A stretch of DNA of 64,000 nucleotides, taken from the NCBI GenBank assembly GCA_963822175.1, contig CAWGGJ010000008.1, positions 1,116,001 to 1,180,000 on the forward strand, in the 5' to 3' direction. Below, one piece after another: positions 1 through 9,962 of the stretch. Made by a program: the position numbers and the translations under genes. Within the stretch, counting starts at the first letter, position 1. The number at the start of each line of letters is the position of its first letter. Below the pieces are notes generated by a model, which saw only the letters and a list, made by a program, of their open reading frames with translations, ran no database searches and had not been told where the DNA came from. The DNA is from FEB-25 sp963822175. Lineage in GTDB: Bacteria; Chloroflexota; Anaerolineae; Anaerolineales; UBA4823.

Positions 1-786
1 CATTGCGAGTCCTGCACCATTGACCATACAACCAATGTCTCCATCCAACTTAATGAAAGAGAGTCCGTACTTACGAGCTTCAACTTCTGCAGGGGCTTCA
101 ACATCCAGGTCACGCATGTCTGCCAGGTCTGGATGGCGGAAAAGGGCATTATCATCCAAAAGCATTTTGCCATCTAAAGCAATCAGCCGATCATCGCCAG
201 TGATCACAAGCGGATTGATTTCTGCTAATGTAGCATCAGTATCCTGATAGGCACGCCATAAGCCATTTGCAATTTGATTGAATAACTTCCAATGCTCTTT
301 AGGAAGATCAATCCCTATTGCTATGTCTCGTGTTTGATAATCCTTGAGCCCAAGCAAGGGATCTATATGTGACTTGATGATTTTTTCTGGAGTGGTACGG
401 GCAACTTCTTCAATTTCTACGCCACCCGCAGATGATGCCATCATGACCGGTTTACGAGCTGCGCGGTCATTTGTGATTCCCAGGTAGATTTCCTTGGATA
501 TACTGGCGGCTTCATCAACAAGTACCTTCCTGACTGGAAGACCTTTGATTTCCATGCGTAGAATTTGGGTTGCAGTTTCTTCTGCTTCATGAGGATCTTT
601 TGCAAGACGGATACCTCCTGCTTTACCCCGACCACCTACTAAAACTTGTGATTTGATTACCACCCGACCACCGAGTTCAATTGCAATATTTCGGGCTTCA
701 TCAGCCGTTGTTGCAACCCGGCCTTTTGGTATCGGAATGCCATATCGTGAAAATATTTGTTTAGATTGATATTCGTGTAATTTCAT
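1..786 (-). CDS. sucC: Succinyl-CoA ligase (ADP-forming) subunit beta, 3' end cut by window edge
   Basis: ATP-grasp subunit that, with SucD, interconverts succinyl-CoA and succinate with substrate-level ATP formation in the TCA cycle. The 262 visible codons begin MKLHEYQSKQIF, the typical SucC start, and carry the ATP-grasp stretch VLVGGRGKAGGIRL near residues 48-61 and the metal/nucleotide region with EINPLVITGD near residues 195-204. Families are about 380-400 residues, so roughly the last third lies outside the window at position 1. The ATG at 786 is preceded on the minus strand by a GAGGAG Shine-Dalgarno and by a TGGTATAATC promoter about 50 nt upstream. sucD would be expected just beyond the window edge. 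Identification is secure. Confidence 0.95.
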   Translation of the reverse strand, partial: MKLHEYQSKQIFSRYGIPIPKGRVATTADEARNIAIELGGRVVIKSQVLVGGRGKAGGIRLAKDPHEAEETATQILRMEIKGLPVRKVLVDEAASISKEIYLGITNDRAARKPVMMASSAGGVEIEEVARTTPEKIIKSHIDPLLGLKDYQTRDIAIGIDLPKEHWKLFNQIANGLWRAYQDTDATLAEINPLVITGDDRLIALDGKMLLDDNALFRHPDLADMRDLDVEAPAEVEARKYGLSFIKLDGDIGCMVNGAGLAM

Positions 787-835
787 CCTTAATACTCCTC
801 ACTTGAGGATAATTGGTCTTGCTATAAGCGCAAAG

Positions 836-841
836 ATTATA
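836..841 (-). promoter_or_regulatory. Extended -10 promoter of sucC (TGGTATAATC)
   Basis: On the minus strand the sequence reads TGGTATAATC with TATAAT at 841-836, predicting a start near 829 and a 5' leader of about 43 nt before the sucC ATG at 786. A TG dinucleotide one base upstream of the hexamer is the classical extended -10 arrangement. I see no good -35 element. The same 10-mer recurs at scpB, dinG and tRNA-Thr in this window, which strengthens the call. Confidence 0.6.
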
Positions 842-1076
842 CCACCCAGGTACGGAACCGTCCTTTGACGAACATAACCTATCAGGGGTCACGAAAATAA
901 TAATTATTGGTCATTGAATACTCGTTTACTGATCTGTGGATATACCTAAGGATATATATGAATTGTCAAATTGGTAAAGACATAGATATGTCATGCAAAG
1001 AGTTGAAACTTATTAGTATTTCTCTCAAATCTTAAGATAGCCAAGATTTATCTTCAGCGTGACGTCTGGAAAATCA

Positions 1077-1110
1077 AAGCCTTCAGAGTTTGGATCATAT
1101 CTGAGGGCTT
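1077..1110 (-). terminator. Probable intrinsic terminator after the Agl23-like gene
   Basis: An 11 bp inverted repeat (AAGCCTTCAGA at 1077-1087 with TCTGAGGGCTT at 1100-1110, one G-T pair) with a 12 nt loop lies 17 nt beyond the minus-strand stop codon at 1127. On the minus strand the stem is followed by a T-rich tract (TTGATTTTCC), as expected for an intrinsic terminator. Confidence 0.6.
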
Positions 1111-1126
1111 AGAAAAATGAACGCGT

Positions 1127-4100
1127 CTATTCTTGAGGTGAGCTAAAGTGCAGTATTCGTCCATTCCCTGTATCTGCTATCCACAACCCACCATTTTCGT
1201 CAACAATAATTCCAGTAGGAAGATTCAATCCATCAGGCTCAGATCCTAAATCACCAAAGTAATTAATGAATTTTCCTATGCTTGTAAAGTGAAGAACCCG
1301 ATAGCCTTCAGGGTCGGTTGTATAAAGATTACCATTGTTATCAATTGCTACAAATGGTTTATTATCCAGGGATTGTCCATACCAGGCAACAACATCCCAG
1401 CTAATCAATGGAAGGTAAGTGCCAGCTGCATCAGCCACCATTACTTGTATACGTTGGTTCCAGGTATCTGCGACATAAACAAGCCCATCCTCGTCCACTG
1501 CAATACCAACCGGTTCATCAAATTGACCAGCTTCCATGCCAACTGTACCAAATTGAGTTACATAATTTCCATTTTGATCATAAACAACAATTCGTTTATT
1601 TCCTGTATCTGTAATAAATAAATTACCCTTAGAATCTATGGCGATATCACGCGGCCCCCAGATGGCAAATGGTGTATCTGCCTGACCAAAGTATCCCCAC
1701 ATATTAATGAAAGATCCATCAGCTGAAAATTGCTGTATCCGATGGTTCCAGGTGTCAGCAACATACACCGAGCCATCCTTTCCAACTGCGATCCCCCAAG
1801 GTTCAAAGAATGTGCCACCTGGTGCTTCGCCTTTAGAAATATCTGCAAATGATCCCCAAACGTGTAGAACATTACCTTCAGCATCCAGATGTTGTATGCG
1901 GTTGTTCGATGTGTCGGATATATAGAGTGTTCCATCCGGTGCCAATGCAACATCACGTGGATTTTGGAATTGTCCATCTGCTGTTCCAGGCGTTCCAATG
2001 ATCTTATCTGCAGTTAAAGATACTTGCTTACCCTCATATGGATCAGCCTGGATAGGTGTAGTAGATGTAGAGGAGCCGTAATCCCATAACTGGGAAATGA
2101 CATCCTTGCGAATATATAAACGCATCTTTTCTGAAGGATTCCAATTCTGAAGGCTCATATCTTGTCCAGTAAGCTGAGCGTATTTCGTATAGTCACGGTT
2201 TAACCAAATTTGAAAGAGTGCTTCTCGCATTTGTGGATCAACTATTGCATTTTGGATTCTTTCCCAGTTCAGGTTCATGTAATCCATATTTGGCCACCAA
2301 ATACGAAGGTAGTCAAATTTATCATATGCCTGACCAACTACAGCTTCGATCTTACCAAAATTATCCTGACCGACTAAGATAACTGGAACATCACGCAAGT
2401 CCCGCGTAGGGGCATTACCGAAAAATCGCTGGTTGGGGAAATTTCGCAGATACCACCAGAATGGATAGGTTGTCTTGTCATCATATCCAACAGTTAAATC
2501 TAAACCACCTGTTAGGCGTCGTGAGATATCGGTTATCTGCTGGAGAGCTATTTTATCTCCGGGTGTACTATGTGCATAAACAAGGTATTCTTCTGCACTA
2601 TCATAGTTTACATAGGATGCCATGAACGCTGCCCTTGCAGTTAATATCGCAAGAAATCCAAGAAATACAAGGACTAATCCACGGCGAATGAGACCAGGCG
2701 ACCAATCTTTCATCAATAAAATCAAGCCAACTGCACTGGCAATCATTACCAGTAAGGAGATCATGAATTCGCTAGTAGCAGCTAACTGGTCTAACGATTT
2801 CCCTGCAAAAGGAGGTGTATTTCCGAGCAATGAACGAAGTGTGCTTAACAATGAGGTAACAAAAACAAATAGAAGTCCAACTGTGATCCATCCTTTTTTA
2901 CTTTGGAATATTTTCCAATCCGCAGTATCAATCAGATATCCGATCGACCAACCAGAAAGTAGGATCATGGGCAGAGTTATATGTACCGTTAACCAAGGCA
3001 TTTTTTCACCAGCGACAGTATATGCCAAAAGGCTGGTAAAACACCAAAAGATGAGCAAGCCCACAACAGGAGGATTTATCCGGACAGGTTTTAATTTTTG
3101 CTCAAACCTATCTACTGTTTCACTTGGGAAAATTTCAATATCCTCTGATTTGTTGTCAGTCGTCTCATTTGTTATATTAAGATCATCATTGGCTTCAATT
3201 TCATCGCTAAACGAAGGATCATAGACAGTTTTTCTACCCATGAGAGCCAGGATTATGCCTAAAATGCTGCCTATGGCTGGAAGATATTCATATATTGGTA
3301 TTTGTATCAACGCATAATAATACAATGGTTGATCCCCTCGTTGGACTTCCTGTTGGGCTAACCAGTATCCGAGTGAGCCAACTAAACCGGTGAAGAAACC
3401 AGCCCCATTGGTAAACATACTTGTGTAAAGGACAAGATAGATTACATACCAGATCGCAGCATTGATCAGCCATTGTTTCCAATTCCACCAAAGACCAATA
3501 ACAATCGAAACAAGGAAGATCGGAACAACCACCAGTGCCATCCTGAGCAGGTCGGGCATGGCGAGAGTATTTACTTCTGCAGCATTGACTGGTACTTTCC
3601 AACCCAATAAATCAATACCAAACGCCGATAGTTGTGGCAGGATCAGTGTTCCAAGCAAAATCAGCAGGTCAAATGATCGTTCTTCTCGAATTCGAGAAAG
3701 ACGAAAACCAGCAATCACTAAAAACACAGCTACAATTACACCAATTATTCCAAGACCTATCAATAGGATCGGAATGATTGAGGGAATTGATGCCATGGAT
3801 GGGTAAAGCGGTTGTGGATTTTCAGATCCAGTTAACTTCTGACCGAGCGTCATGAGCAAAAAACCAACAGCGAGAACAGCAAGTGAAACAATCATTGCTA
3901 ATAAGAACGGTAAGCGGTATTTTTCTTGAGACCATTCCCGCTGAGTTATTCGATAGACCAGATATATCGCTAAAAATAATAGAGCTTGTGCAGCATAAAT
4001 AAACGAAGTTTCTTTTGTACAAAAATGAAGGACTGTTACTGTAGTTAAAATATAAAGATATTTTGGTCTGGCTGTTTCAATATATCTAAGGATGGACCAA

Positions 4101-4588
4101 ACCATCACCACGCCAAAAAAAGCTACAAAGGCTTCATTGCGCACATAACGACCGTAATAAAGCATATACGGTGAAATGGTAAATAATAGTGCTGCTACAA
4201 GAGCTCCTGCCCGGCCAAGATAACGACGGTAATTCCACATAAAAGCAACAGTTGCAATGCTGAAAAGTGCGGCAGGAATACGTGCAGTGGTGTCGCTATC
4301 ACCAAAAAGAAAATACGAGAGAGCAACAAGATGAAATTGAAGTGGGCCATGTGTTACTGGATCGTGCGCATAGCCAAGACCTTTAAAAAACAACCAGGAA
4401 AAATATGTGTGCGATGTTTCATCATGACTCATGACCCGTGGTTCCAACAAATATAACCGGGTAAAAATTGCAAGGATGATGATAATTGCAAAAATAAGCT
4501 TTTCAACGTTGATCGATGGAGTAGAAAAAATCGGGTTGTCAAGCCAGGATTTTTTTGGTTCACTCGATGATGGGAGCATATTCTCCAT
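1127..4588 (-). CDS. Agl23-like membrane glycosyltransferase (TIGR03663 family) with C-terminal NHL propeller
   Basis: The N-terminal ~840 residues form a polytopic membrane protein of the GT-C/PMT-like type, close to the 'flippase activity-associated Agl23' family (TIGR03663). The first helix (residues 30-48) is followed by an SHDE motif at 54-57, the usual position of catalytic acidic residues in GT-C enzymes, and by many hydrophobic helices. From about residue 858 to the end there are six NHL-type blades, marked by DTSNNRI, DTWNHRI, DTGNKRI, DTWNQRI, DPEGYRV and DTGNGRI, predicted to form one six-bladed propeller outside the membrane. It probably transfers a lipid-linked sugar during envelope glycan assembly; the propeller may bind protein or glycan. 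The ATG has an AAAGGA site upstream. It lies 33 bp downstream of an anti-sigma gene on the same strand. Exact donor and acceptor are unknown. Confidence 0.8.
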   Translation of the reverse strand: MENMLPSSSEPKKSWLDNPIFSTPSINVEKLIFAIIIILAIFTRLYLLEPRVMSHDETSHTYFSWLFFKGLGYAHDPVTHGPLQFHLVALSYFLFGDSDTTARIPAALFSIATVAFMWNYRRYLGRAGALVAALLFTISPYMLYYGRYVRNEAFVAFFGVVMVWSILRYIETARPKYLYILTTVTVLHFCTKETSFIYAAQALLFLAIYLVYRITQREWSQEKYRLPFLLAMIVSLAVLAVGFLLMTLGQKLTGSENPQPLYPSMASIPSIIPILLIGLGIIGVIVAVFLVIAGFRLSRIREERSFDLLILLGTLILPQLSAFGIDLLGWKVPVNAAEVNTLAMPDLLRMALVVVPIFLVSIVIGLWWNWKQWLINAAIWYVIYLVLYTSMFTNGAGFFTGLVGSLGYWLAQQEVQRGDQPLYYYALIQIPIYEYLPAIGSILGIILALMGRKTVYDPSFSDEIEANDDLNITNETTDNKSEDIEIFPSETVDRFEQKLKPVRINPPVVGLLIFWCFTSLLAYTVAGEKMPWLTVHITLPMILLSGWSIGYLIDTADWKIFQSKKGWITVGLLFVFVTSLLSTLRSLLGNTPPFAGKSLDQLAATSEFMISLLVMIASAVGLILLMKDWSPGLIRRGLVLVFLGFLAILTARAAFMASYVNYDSAEEYLVYAHSTPGDKIALQQITDISRRLTGGLDLTVGYDDKTTYPFWWYLRNFPNQRFFGNAPTRDLRDVPVILVGQDNFGKIEAVVGQAYDKFDYLRIWWPNMDYMNLNWERIQNAIVDPQMREALFQIWLNRDYTKYAQLTGQDMSLQNWNPSEKMRLYIRKDVISQLWDYGSSTSTTPIQADPYEGKQVSLTADKIIGTPGTADGQFQNPRDVALAPDGTLYISDTSNNRIQHLDAEGNVLHVWGSFADISKGEAPGGTFFEPWGIAVGKDGSVYVADTWNHRIQQFSADGSFINMWGYFGQADTPFAIWGPRDIAIDSKGNLFITDTGNKRIVVYDQNGNYVTQFGTVGMEAGQFDEPVGIAVDEDGLVYVADTWNQRIQVMVADAAGTYLPLISWDVVAWYGQSLDNKPFVAIDNNGNLYTTDPEGYRVLHFTSIGKFINYFGDLGSEPDGLNLPTGIIVDENGGLWIADTGNGRILHFSSPQE

Positions 4589-4621
4589 ATAATTTCCTTT
4601 GATAAGTATTTTTAGAGAGGA

Positions 4622-5473
4622 TTATTTTAACTCATTAGCAATGGTAATTAATACTGATTGTGAAGGACTTCCTTCTCCAATTGTGCGTAATTCATAGACA
4701 TATCCATTTGTTTGCCATCTGAGGGTGGACTGTGGCAGGTCATTATCCCATATTGCGTTTATATTTGTTTGAGTGCCTGAAGTTAAGGTATCCGGAACAG
4801 TTTGTGTTGAAATCGCTTTCCAGCCACCCACAACAAATTCACCTTGAATACCTCCGATATTAACCAGATTTACCTCGGCACTTGGTCCGATGCTGAAAAT
4901 ATCAACATTAATTCCTACAGGACGCTGTGAAAGAAATAATTTATATTTATCTCCTTGATATAAAATGATGGCGGCATTGTAACTGGGATCAAACCGAGCA
5001 CCAACCAATTTTAGATCCCTAAATGAAGAGGAGATTTCTTTCACCAAAAAACCAGCCTGTTGATTTACCTCATTAATGCTAAGCGAAAAATTTTCTGGTG
5101 CTGCAAAATTAAACAGGTCTCCAGAATTTGTTAACGTTACCTGGATATTTAGTTGATCAGAAGGTCCAGAAATGAATGTATAAATGATTTGCCTGGCGAT
5201 CACCCGCAATGAGGGGAAAAATGTGGCACTGACTAAAACCACGACTAATAGCGAAATAACGGATGCCCAAATTAATTTTTGATAAGGTTGTTTGGAATTA
5301 AATAAATTCTTATGATCTTGGCTTATATCCAGCCATGGTGCTTTTTGCATTTTTTTATAGTAACGGTTCGTAGGTTGCGGTGAAAAATGGCTTAGCATTT
5401 CTTCGATCTGATTTATGTCTGGGCTTTGTGGAATTTGACGCTTTCCAATATTATCATTCATAGCTTCACCCAC
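4622..5473 (-). CDS. Membrane anti-sigma factor with DUF4367-like C-terminal domain
   Basis: 283 residues with a soluble N-terminal part, one transmembrane helix around residues 69-88 (WASVISLLVVVLVSA) and an extracytoplasmic C-terminal region ending in beta-rich segments (VGGWKAIS, LRWQTNGYVYELRTIG) typical of DUF4367 domains. The start overlaps the end of the upstream ECF sigma gene by 16 bases, the classic sigma/anti-sigma arrangement with translational coupling. The role is inferred from layout and topology: the cytoplasmic part should hold the partner sigma factor until an envelope signal is sensed. No zinc-binding HxxxCxxC motif is visible in the N-terminal part, so it is not a classical ZAS protein. 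Confidence 0.7.
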   Translation of the reverse strand: MGEAMNDNIGKRQIPQSPDINQIEEMLSHFSPQPTNRYYKKMQKAPWLDISQDHKNLFNSKQPYQKLIWASVISLLVVVLVSATFFPSLRVIARQIIYTFISGPSDQLNIQVTLTNSGDLFNFAAPENFSLSINEVNQQAGFLVKEISSSFRDLKLVGARFDPSYNAAIILYQGDKYKLFLSQRPVGINVDIFSIGPSAEVNLVNIGGIQGEFVVGGWKAISTQTVPDTLTSGTQTNINAIWDNDLPQSTLRWQTNGYVYELRTIGEGSPSQSVLITIANELK

Positions 5474-6003
5474 TCATGCCTTATTTGATCGAGGCTCCTG
5501 TGTATGTATACGGAAACTGTATTTTCTTCCATCTGAAGGTATTCAGCAATCTGTTTTACCTGCCATCCAAGTATGTAACGTAAAACCAGCATTTCACGCC
5601 TCTCCATGGTTAAATTATGCAGTAATGACCATAAGTGTGCATATTCTTCATTGCTAACTGTAATCTCTTCAGGAGTTTGTTTTTTCAATAAGAAATCTGG
5701 TCCAAAATCACTCTCATCCAATCCGTCAATTCTTTCCTCAGGATGAGTTTTCTTTTTCCGATGTATATCAATTACCAGATGGCGGGCGATTGTAAATAGC
5801 CATCGTAATGCATCTTGCTCTTCTCCCGAAAAATTTGTTCTTCCTTTCCAGGCACGCATGTAAGTCTCACAGGTTATATCTTCCACTTCTTCAGTCGGCC
5901 CACCATGAATGCCATAGATAAATCGAAAAATGATGAGGTATGTACGTGTGTATAGCGAACTAAAGGATTCCTTATCCAATAGTGGAGGTCGAGATGCTGG
6001 CAT
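5458..6003 (-). CDS. ECF-type RNA polymerase sigma factor
   Basis: 181 residues with the two domains of an ECF sigma factor. Region 2 spans roughly residues 20-90, including EEVEDITCETYMRAWKGR and RWLFTIARHLVIDIHRKKK (the -10 binding helix). Region 4 spans about 130-178 with the helix-turn-helix WQVKQIAEYLQMEENTVSVY. It would direct RNA polymerase to a small regulon controlled by the overlapping anti-sigma gene; the Agl23-like gene immediately downstream is a plausible target or co-transcribed partner. The ATG is preceded by a GAGAAG ribosome-binding site. Confidence 0.88.
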   Translation of the reverse strand: MPASRPPLLDKESFSSLYTRTYLIIFRFIYGIHGGPTEEVEDITCETYMRAWKGRTNFSGEEQDALRWLFTIARHLVIDIHRKKKTHPEERIDGLDESDFGPDFLLKKQTPEEITVSNEEYAHLWSLLHNLTMERREMLVLRYILGWQVKQIAEYLQMEENTVSVYIHRSLDQIRHEWVKL

Positions 6004-6055
6004 TTACTTCTCTATCAATAAACGCAAATGCTAAGTAAATCTGACAGGATGTAGA

Positions 6056-6841
6056 TCAATGGCTTCCCGATGTTTTTTTTGTAGCTCGTTGATTATATGA
6101 ACGTTTGGGTTTGGGAATCGAGCCGGACGAGGTTATTTCTTTTAAATCCCTGATCTCAGAAGGAGTAAGATATCGCCATTCTTTAGGTTTGATATTTCCA
6201 AGGCGCAAATTTCCAATCCTAACCCGTATTATGCTTACAACCGGCAAACCAATTTGCTGGCAGGTTTCCCGAATCTGTCGTTTCCGCCCTTCTTTCATAA
6301 CCACCCGCAACCAGGTTCCTTTTCCTGAGTGTATTTCTACATTTACCTGTACAGGCAAAGTCCTGTACCCATCCTCCAAAACTACGCCATGTTGCCAGGC
6401 AGCCAATTGTTTCTCATCGGGGTGACGCGCTACCAAAACCCTGTATTCTTTTTCATGACCATAGCGCGGATGAGTTAGCTTGTTGGCTAAATCACCATCA
6501 TTGGTTAACAGGATCAATCCCTCGCTATCTACATCCAACCTCCCGACAGGAAACAAACTGCCTTGGATTGGAACCAGATCTCGAACTGTTGGGCGAGTAT
6601 CGGGAGATGTGACAGCAGATATTACACCCCTAGGTTTGTACAATGCAATATACTGATAGGAATCAGGTAATTTAACCAATTTCCCATCCAACTTTATTTG
6701 GTCTTTATGCATATCAGCTTTTGATCCAATTCTGGCTACTTGGCCATTTACGGTAACCCGACCAGCTAAGATCATGTCCTCACATGCTCTACGTGATCCA
6801 AATCCAGCATACGCAAGTATTTTTTGTAATCTTTCTTCCAT
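6056..6841 (-). CDS. rluB: 23S rRNA pseudouridine synthase, RsuA/RluB family
   Basis: 261 residues. An S4 RNA-binding domain occupies residues 1-60 (RLQKILAYAGFGSRRACEDM), followed by the RsuA-family catalytic domain with GRLDVDSEGLILLTNDGDL containing the catalytic Asp. The family converts specific uridines in rRNA to pseudouridine; RluB acts on 23S U2605 in E. coli, and the length and S4 domain fit RluB/RluE/RsuA. The tail from about 240 is basic and low in complexity. It starts 36 bp downstream of the GH38 gene stop on the same strand and may share its transcript. The precise target base cannot be read from sequence. Confidence 0.88.
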   Translation of the reverse strand: MEERLQKILAYAGFGSRRACEDMILAGRVTVNGQVARIGSKADMHKDQIKLDGKLVKLPDSYQYIALYKPRGVISAVTSPDTRPTVRDLVPIQGSLFPVGRLDVDSEGLILLTNDGDLANKLTHPRYGHEKEYRVLVARHPDEKQLAAWQHGVVLEDGYRTLPVQVNVEIHSGKGTWLRVVMKEGRKRQIRETCQQIGLPVVSIIRVRIGNLRLGNIKPKEWRYLTPSEIRDLKEITSSGSIPKPKRSYNQRATKKTSGSH

Positions 6842-6877
6842 AGTATGGTTATGCCCTCAACTCTGATATATTTTCAA

Positions 6878-9800
6878 CTATCTGTGATAATCATTCATGG
6901 AGAGGCGTAATGTTTTTATCTCAAATGGTCGAAACTTAAGTATGATTTTACCTTTCTTTACCGGTAAAGACTTTTGAAATCTTTCAAGCATATCTGTTTC
7001 AGTGACGTTTTGTACTGGTAAAGATGTGGATAATAGGCAATTGGTCAATGAGCGTTTCGATTCATATAAACGTAGAATAAGGTCCCTAGAACCATCCTCA
7101 GCAGGTTTTACTGTTTCGATAATGATATTGTTTGCATCAAGGCTAAATATTGACTTTTCACCAGCTGCCCCAGGAAAAATCATTACCGGGCTATTCAATT
7201 CATATGCTTCTTTTACGACATCGCAGTCGCCAAAGCTGCCATTCCAATAATAAAGTGCATAGGTGAAAGTTTGGATACCTTTATCAGCTGTGGGGTCGGG
7301 AGCTAACGACGATTTAAGTAGTGTAAGATTGATGCTATTACCGAGAACATTAACCCCATATTTGCAATCATTTAATATTGCTGCCCCACGTTTCTCTTCT
7401 GCGATGGCAGTCCATTTATGGTTGCAAACCTCAAAACGATCTGCATCAAATGGTCTTGATCGATGGGTCGGTCGTCTTATGTGCCCAAATTGGATTTCGT
7501 GGATCGCTTCATCAGAGTGGATATTAAATGGAAATGCAACTTTTAATAGTTTATGACTTTCCTGCCAGTCGATAATGGTCTCAAAGTTGATCCTTCGGCT
7601 GCCTTTTTGTAAACTAATTATCTGGCTTAAAGTGGAGTGATGGATTTTTCGAGTAAGCTGCAGACGGGCAATAAATTGATTAGATTGCATGACTTCCAAA
7701 TGGACGGGTTCGTCAGTTTTAACACGCAAGTTTTCAGTCATGCTATCAATATCCCAGGCATCAAACCAGGCAGGGATATCTTTATATAAGCAAAAACGGT
7801 TTGCTGCACCACCAAGCAACTCGATTTGGGTTTCCTTATCCACCAAGCTTATTAATTCACCACTCTCATTAAATCTGGCAGAAAGTAAACCGTTTTCAAG
7901 ACAGGTATTTGTTGCCTTTACAACTATTTTTTGGTTCGTATTTTTTATTTCGGGGGGATCAATCTTAGGTATCGTTGTCCAACCACATGCTGGAACTGTG
8001 ACAAATCGAGTTCCTTCAGGCATATCAACGAATATATTTCGCTCCCAAGAAAGTGAATTGTACACAGTAAGGGAATCATCATTATTAGCAAATGATGATG
8101 CTGATGCGTGAGATGATCTTTTTGCCTCTGAAATAATCTGTTCAAAAGCCTCTGCTGCTTCATCATACACACGGTGGATAGATGAACCGGGGAGGATATC
8201 GTGAAATTGGTTGAGGAGTAATTTTAACCAGCTTGATTTTAATGTGCTCGAGTTAAAATTATATCCATTAATGATACTGGCCAGACTACCCCAGAATTCC
8301 GCCTCACGTAAAGCAAATTCACTACGCCGGTTGTTAAGTTTAGTTTTTGCTTGGGATGTATATGTACCTCGATGGGCTTGAAAATATAACTCACCCACAT
8401 ATTTCTCTGTTGGCATACCGTCTTGCTTTAAATCCATAAAAAATTGAGCAGGTGTTGCTATCCTTACCCGTGGAAGGCCTTCGAGATCCTTTGCCCGAGT
8501 TAAAAACTCGATGTGGTCGCGTGTTGGACCACCTCCACCATCTCCCCAGCCAAATGCCAGTAACATACTGTGAATACCATCTTTTTGTAAGCGTGTCTCC
8601 CAGCGATCCAATAGACTTCCGGGTCGGGTCGGGCTATTGTAGTCGGTGAAAATATGAGTAGGAATAGCCGTACCATCTATTCCTTCCCATAGAAATGTGT
8701 TATATGGAAATGGATCACCACCGTGGTAAGCCCAAGTGATCTTCTGCGTGGCAAAGCTTATACATCCACAACCAATCATAATCTGGGGCAAAGATCCTGA
8801 ATACCCAAAGACATCTGGAAGCCACATGACCTCCGTGTCCAATGAGAATTCTTCGCGTAGAAATTGTTTCCCGTACAAGATTTGGCGGATTAGACTTTCT
8901 CCACCGGTGATGTTTGTATCTGCTTCAACCCACATGGCACCATCGGGTATTATATTGCCAGCCATCACTGCTTGCTTAAATCGCATATATAACTCTGGGT
9001 AGCGATTCTTCAACATTACGTACAACTGTGGCTGGGATTGTAGATATCGATATTCAGGGTATTCATCGATAAGTGAGAGCTGATTGATTACTGTACGGGC
9101 GATTTTCCGCTCTGTTTCTGCCAATGGCCAAAGCCATGCGACATCAAGATGGGCATGACCAAAAGCATATAGCGTAGGTGCAGTCGTACCATTTACACAA
9201 TCAAGTAATGGACGCAATCGCTCACGAGCTAATTTAATCATCTGGAGCTCATCTACTTCTGCCAATTCAAGATCGATTATTTGGGTTACATCCTTAAGTC
9301 CTTGATCAATCTCTGAAACGCGAAGTGTTGCTGGGTCAAGTCGATTTCGGAGCTCAAACAATGTAGAAAAGTCCAATGCCAGCTGGTAAATCTGTTCACG
9401 CCAAATCCCGAAACTGCTGTCGCCAACTGCTACTTGAGGTTTTCTTACCTCTGGAACAGATTCCTGTCCTATGAGGAGTGGTCCACCACCAACAACCATA
9501 GGCCCATGTCCTGCATACGCTTCAGCTAAGATTGAATATTTATCACCTGGGATTGCATTCTTGGTTAAAGTAATTTCCTTCCTTGCCCAACTAGTCGATC
9601 CAATAATGCTGCCATTCGCCCAAACCAGACATTCGCCAACCTCAGGAAATTTAGCAGCTGGATTCATACACAAGACTACGCGCCTGCCGGTAGCAGATTC
9701 AGGCAAAGTAATTTCTGTTCTGAACCATCCATATTGCCATTTTTGACCCCAGATTGTACCAACAGGCATTGGATGAAATTTGTGCTTTAAAGATTGTTCA

Positions 9801-9925
9801 GGAGAAAGTTGTTTGCTGGTTATGAACCCGTATAATTCAAGACTGGCTATTGGCCTGTAACACAAATGCCATAACGCAGTATCCCAATGTTTTATGCGAC
9901 TTAGCCATTCTTTTGTAAGTGCCAT
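6878..9925 (-). CDS. Alpha-mannosidase, glycoside hydrolase family 38
   Basis: 1015 residues, full length for bacterial cytosolic GH38. An N-terminal beta domain (residues ~50-150) precedes the catalytic barrel with GHAHLDVAWLWPL at 256-268, supplying zinc ligands, and VEADTN with the presumed nucleophile Asp336; LPDVFGYSGSLPQI follows in the barrel. GH38 enzymes are retaining, zinc-dependent exo-alpha-mannosidases. There is no signal peptide, so it should act on imported oligosaccharides. It is the last glycosidase of a same-strand block with a corrinoid protein, GH2, GH13 and GH20 genes. Specificity among alpha-1,2/1,3/1,6 linkages is not predictable. Confidence 0.93.
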   Translation of the reverse strand: MALTKEWLSRIKHWDTALWHLCYRPIASLELYGFITSKQLSPEQSLKHKFHPMPVGTIWGQKWQYGWFRTEITLPESATGRRVVLCMNPAAKFPEVGECLVWANGSIIGSTSWARKEITLTKNAIPGDKYSILAEAYAGHGPMVVGGGPLLIGQESVPEVRKPQVAVGDSSFGIWREQIYQLALDFSTLFELRNRLDPATLRVSEIDQGLKDVTQIIDLELAEVDELQMIKLARERLRPLLDCVNGTTAPTLYAFGHAHLDVAWLWPLAETERKIARTVINQLSLIDEYPEYRYLQSQPQLYVMLKNRYPELYMRFKQAVMAGNIIPDGAMWVEADTNITGGESLIRQILYGKQFLREEFSLDTEVMWLPDVFGYSGSLPQIMIGCGCISFATQKITWAYHGGDPFPYNTFLWEGIDGTAIPTHIFTDYNSPTRPGSLLDRWETRLQKDGIHSMLLAFGWGDGGGGPTRDHIEFLTRAKDLEGLPRVRIATPAQFFMDLKQDGMPTEKYVGELYFQAHRGTYTSQAKTKLNNRRSEFALREAEFWGSLASIINGYNFNSSTLKSSWLKLLLNQFHDILPGSSIHRVYDEAAEAFEQIISEAKRSSHASASSFANNDDSLTVYNSLSWERNIFVDMPEGTRFVTVPACGWTTIPKIDPPEIKNTNQKIVVKATNTCLENGLLSARFNESGELISLVDKETQIELLGGAANRFCLYKDIPAWFDAWDIDSMTENLRVKTDEPVHLEVMQSNQFIARLQLTRKIHHSTLSQIISLQKGSRRINFETIIDWQESHKLLKVAFPFNIHSDEAIHEIQFGHIRRPTHRSRPFDADRFEVCNHKWTAIAEEKRGAAILNDCKYGVNVLGNSINLTLLKSSLAPDPTADKGIQTFTYALYYWNGSFGDCDVVKEAYELNSPVMIFPGAAGEKSIFSLDANNIIIETVKPAEDGSRDLILRLYESKRSLTNCLLSTSLPVQNVTETDMLERFQKSLPVKKGKIILKFRPFEIKTLRLSMNDYHR

Positions 9926-9962
9926 GAATTTACTCCAAATATTGTTTAGCTAGATTTATATC

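Larger units (their letters stand above)
787..1126. other. Intergenic region between sucC and the Agl23-like gene
   Basis: This 340-base stretch holds the sucC promoter and ribosome-binding site at its left end and the terminator hairpin of the Agl23-like gene at its right end (1077-1110). Between about 880 and 1050 it is AT-rich with stops in all frames; I see no gene, RNA or repeat there. Confidence 0.6.

Noticed and set aside
2622..3224. 200-codon plus-strand open frame opposite the Agl23-like gene
   Set aside because: It mirrors hydrophobic helices of a well-supported minus-strand gene and has no ribosome-binding site or recognisable domain.
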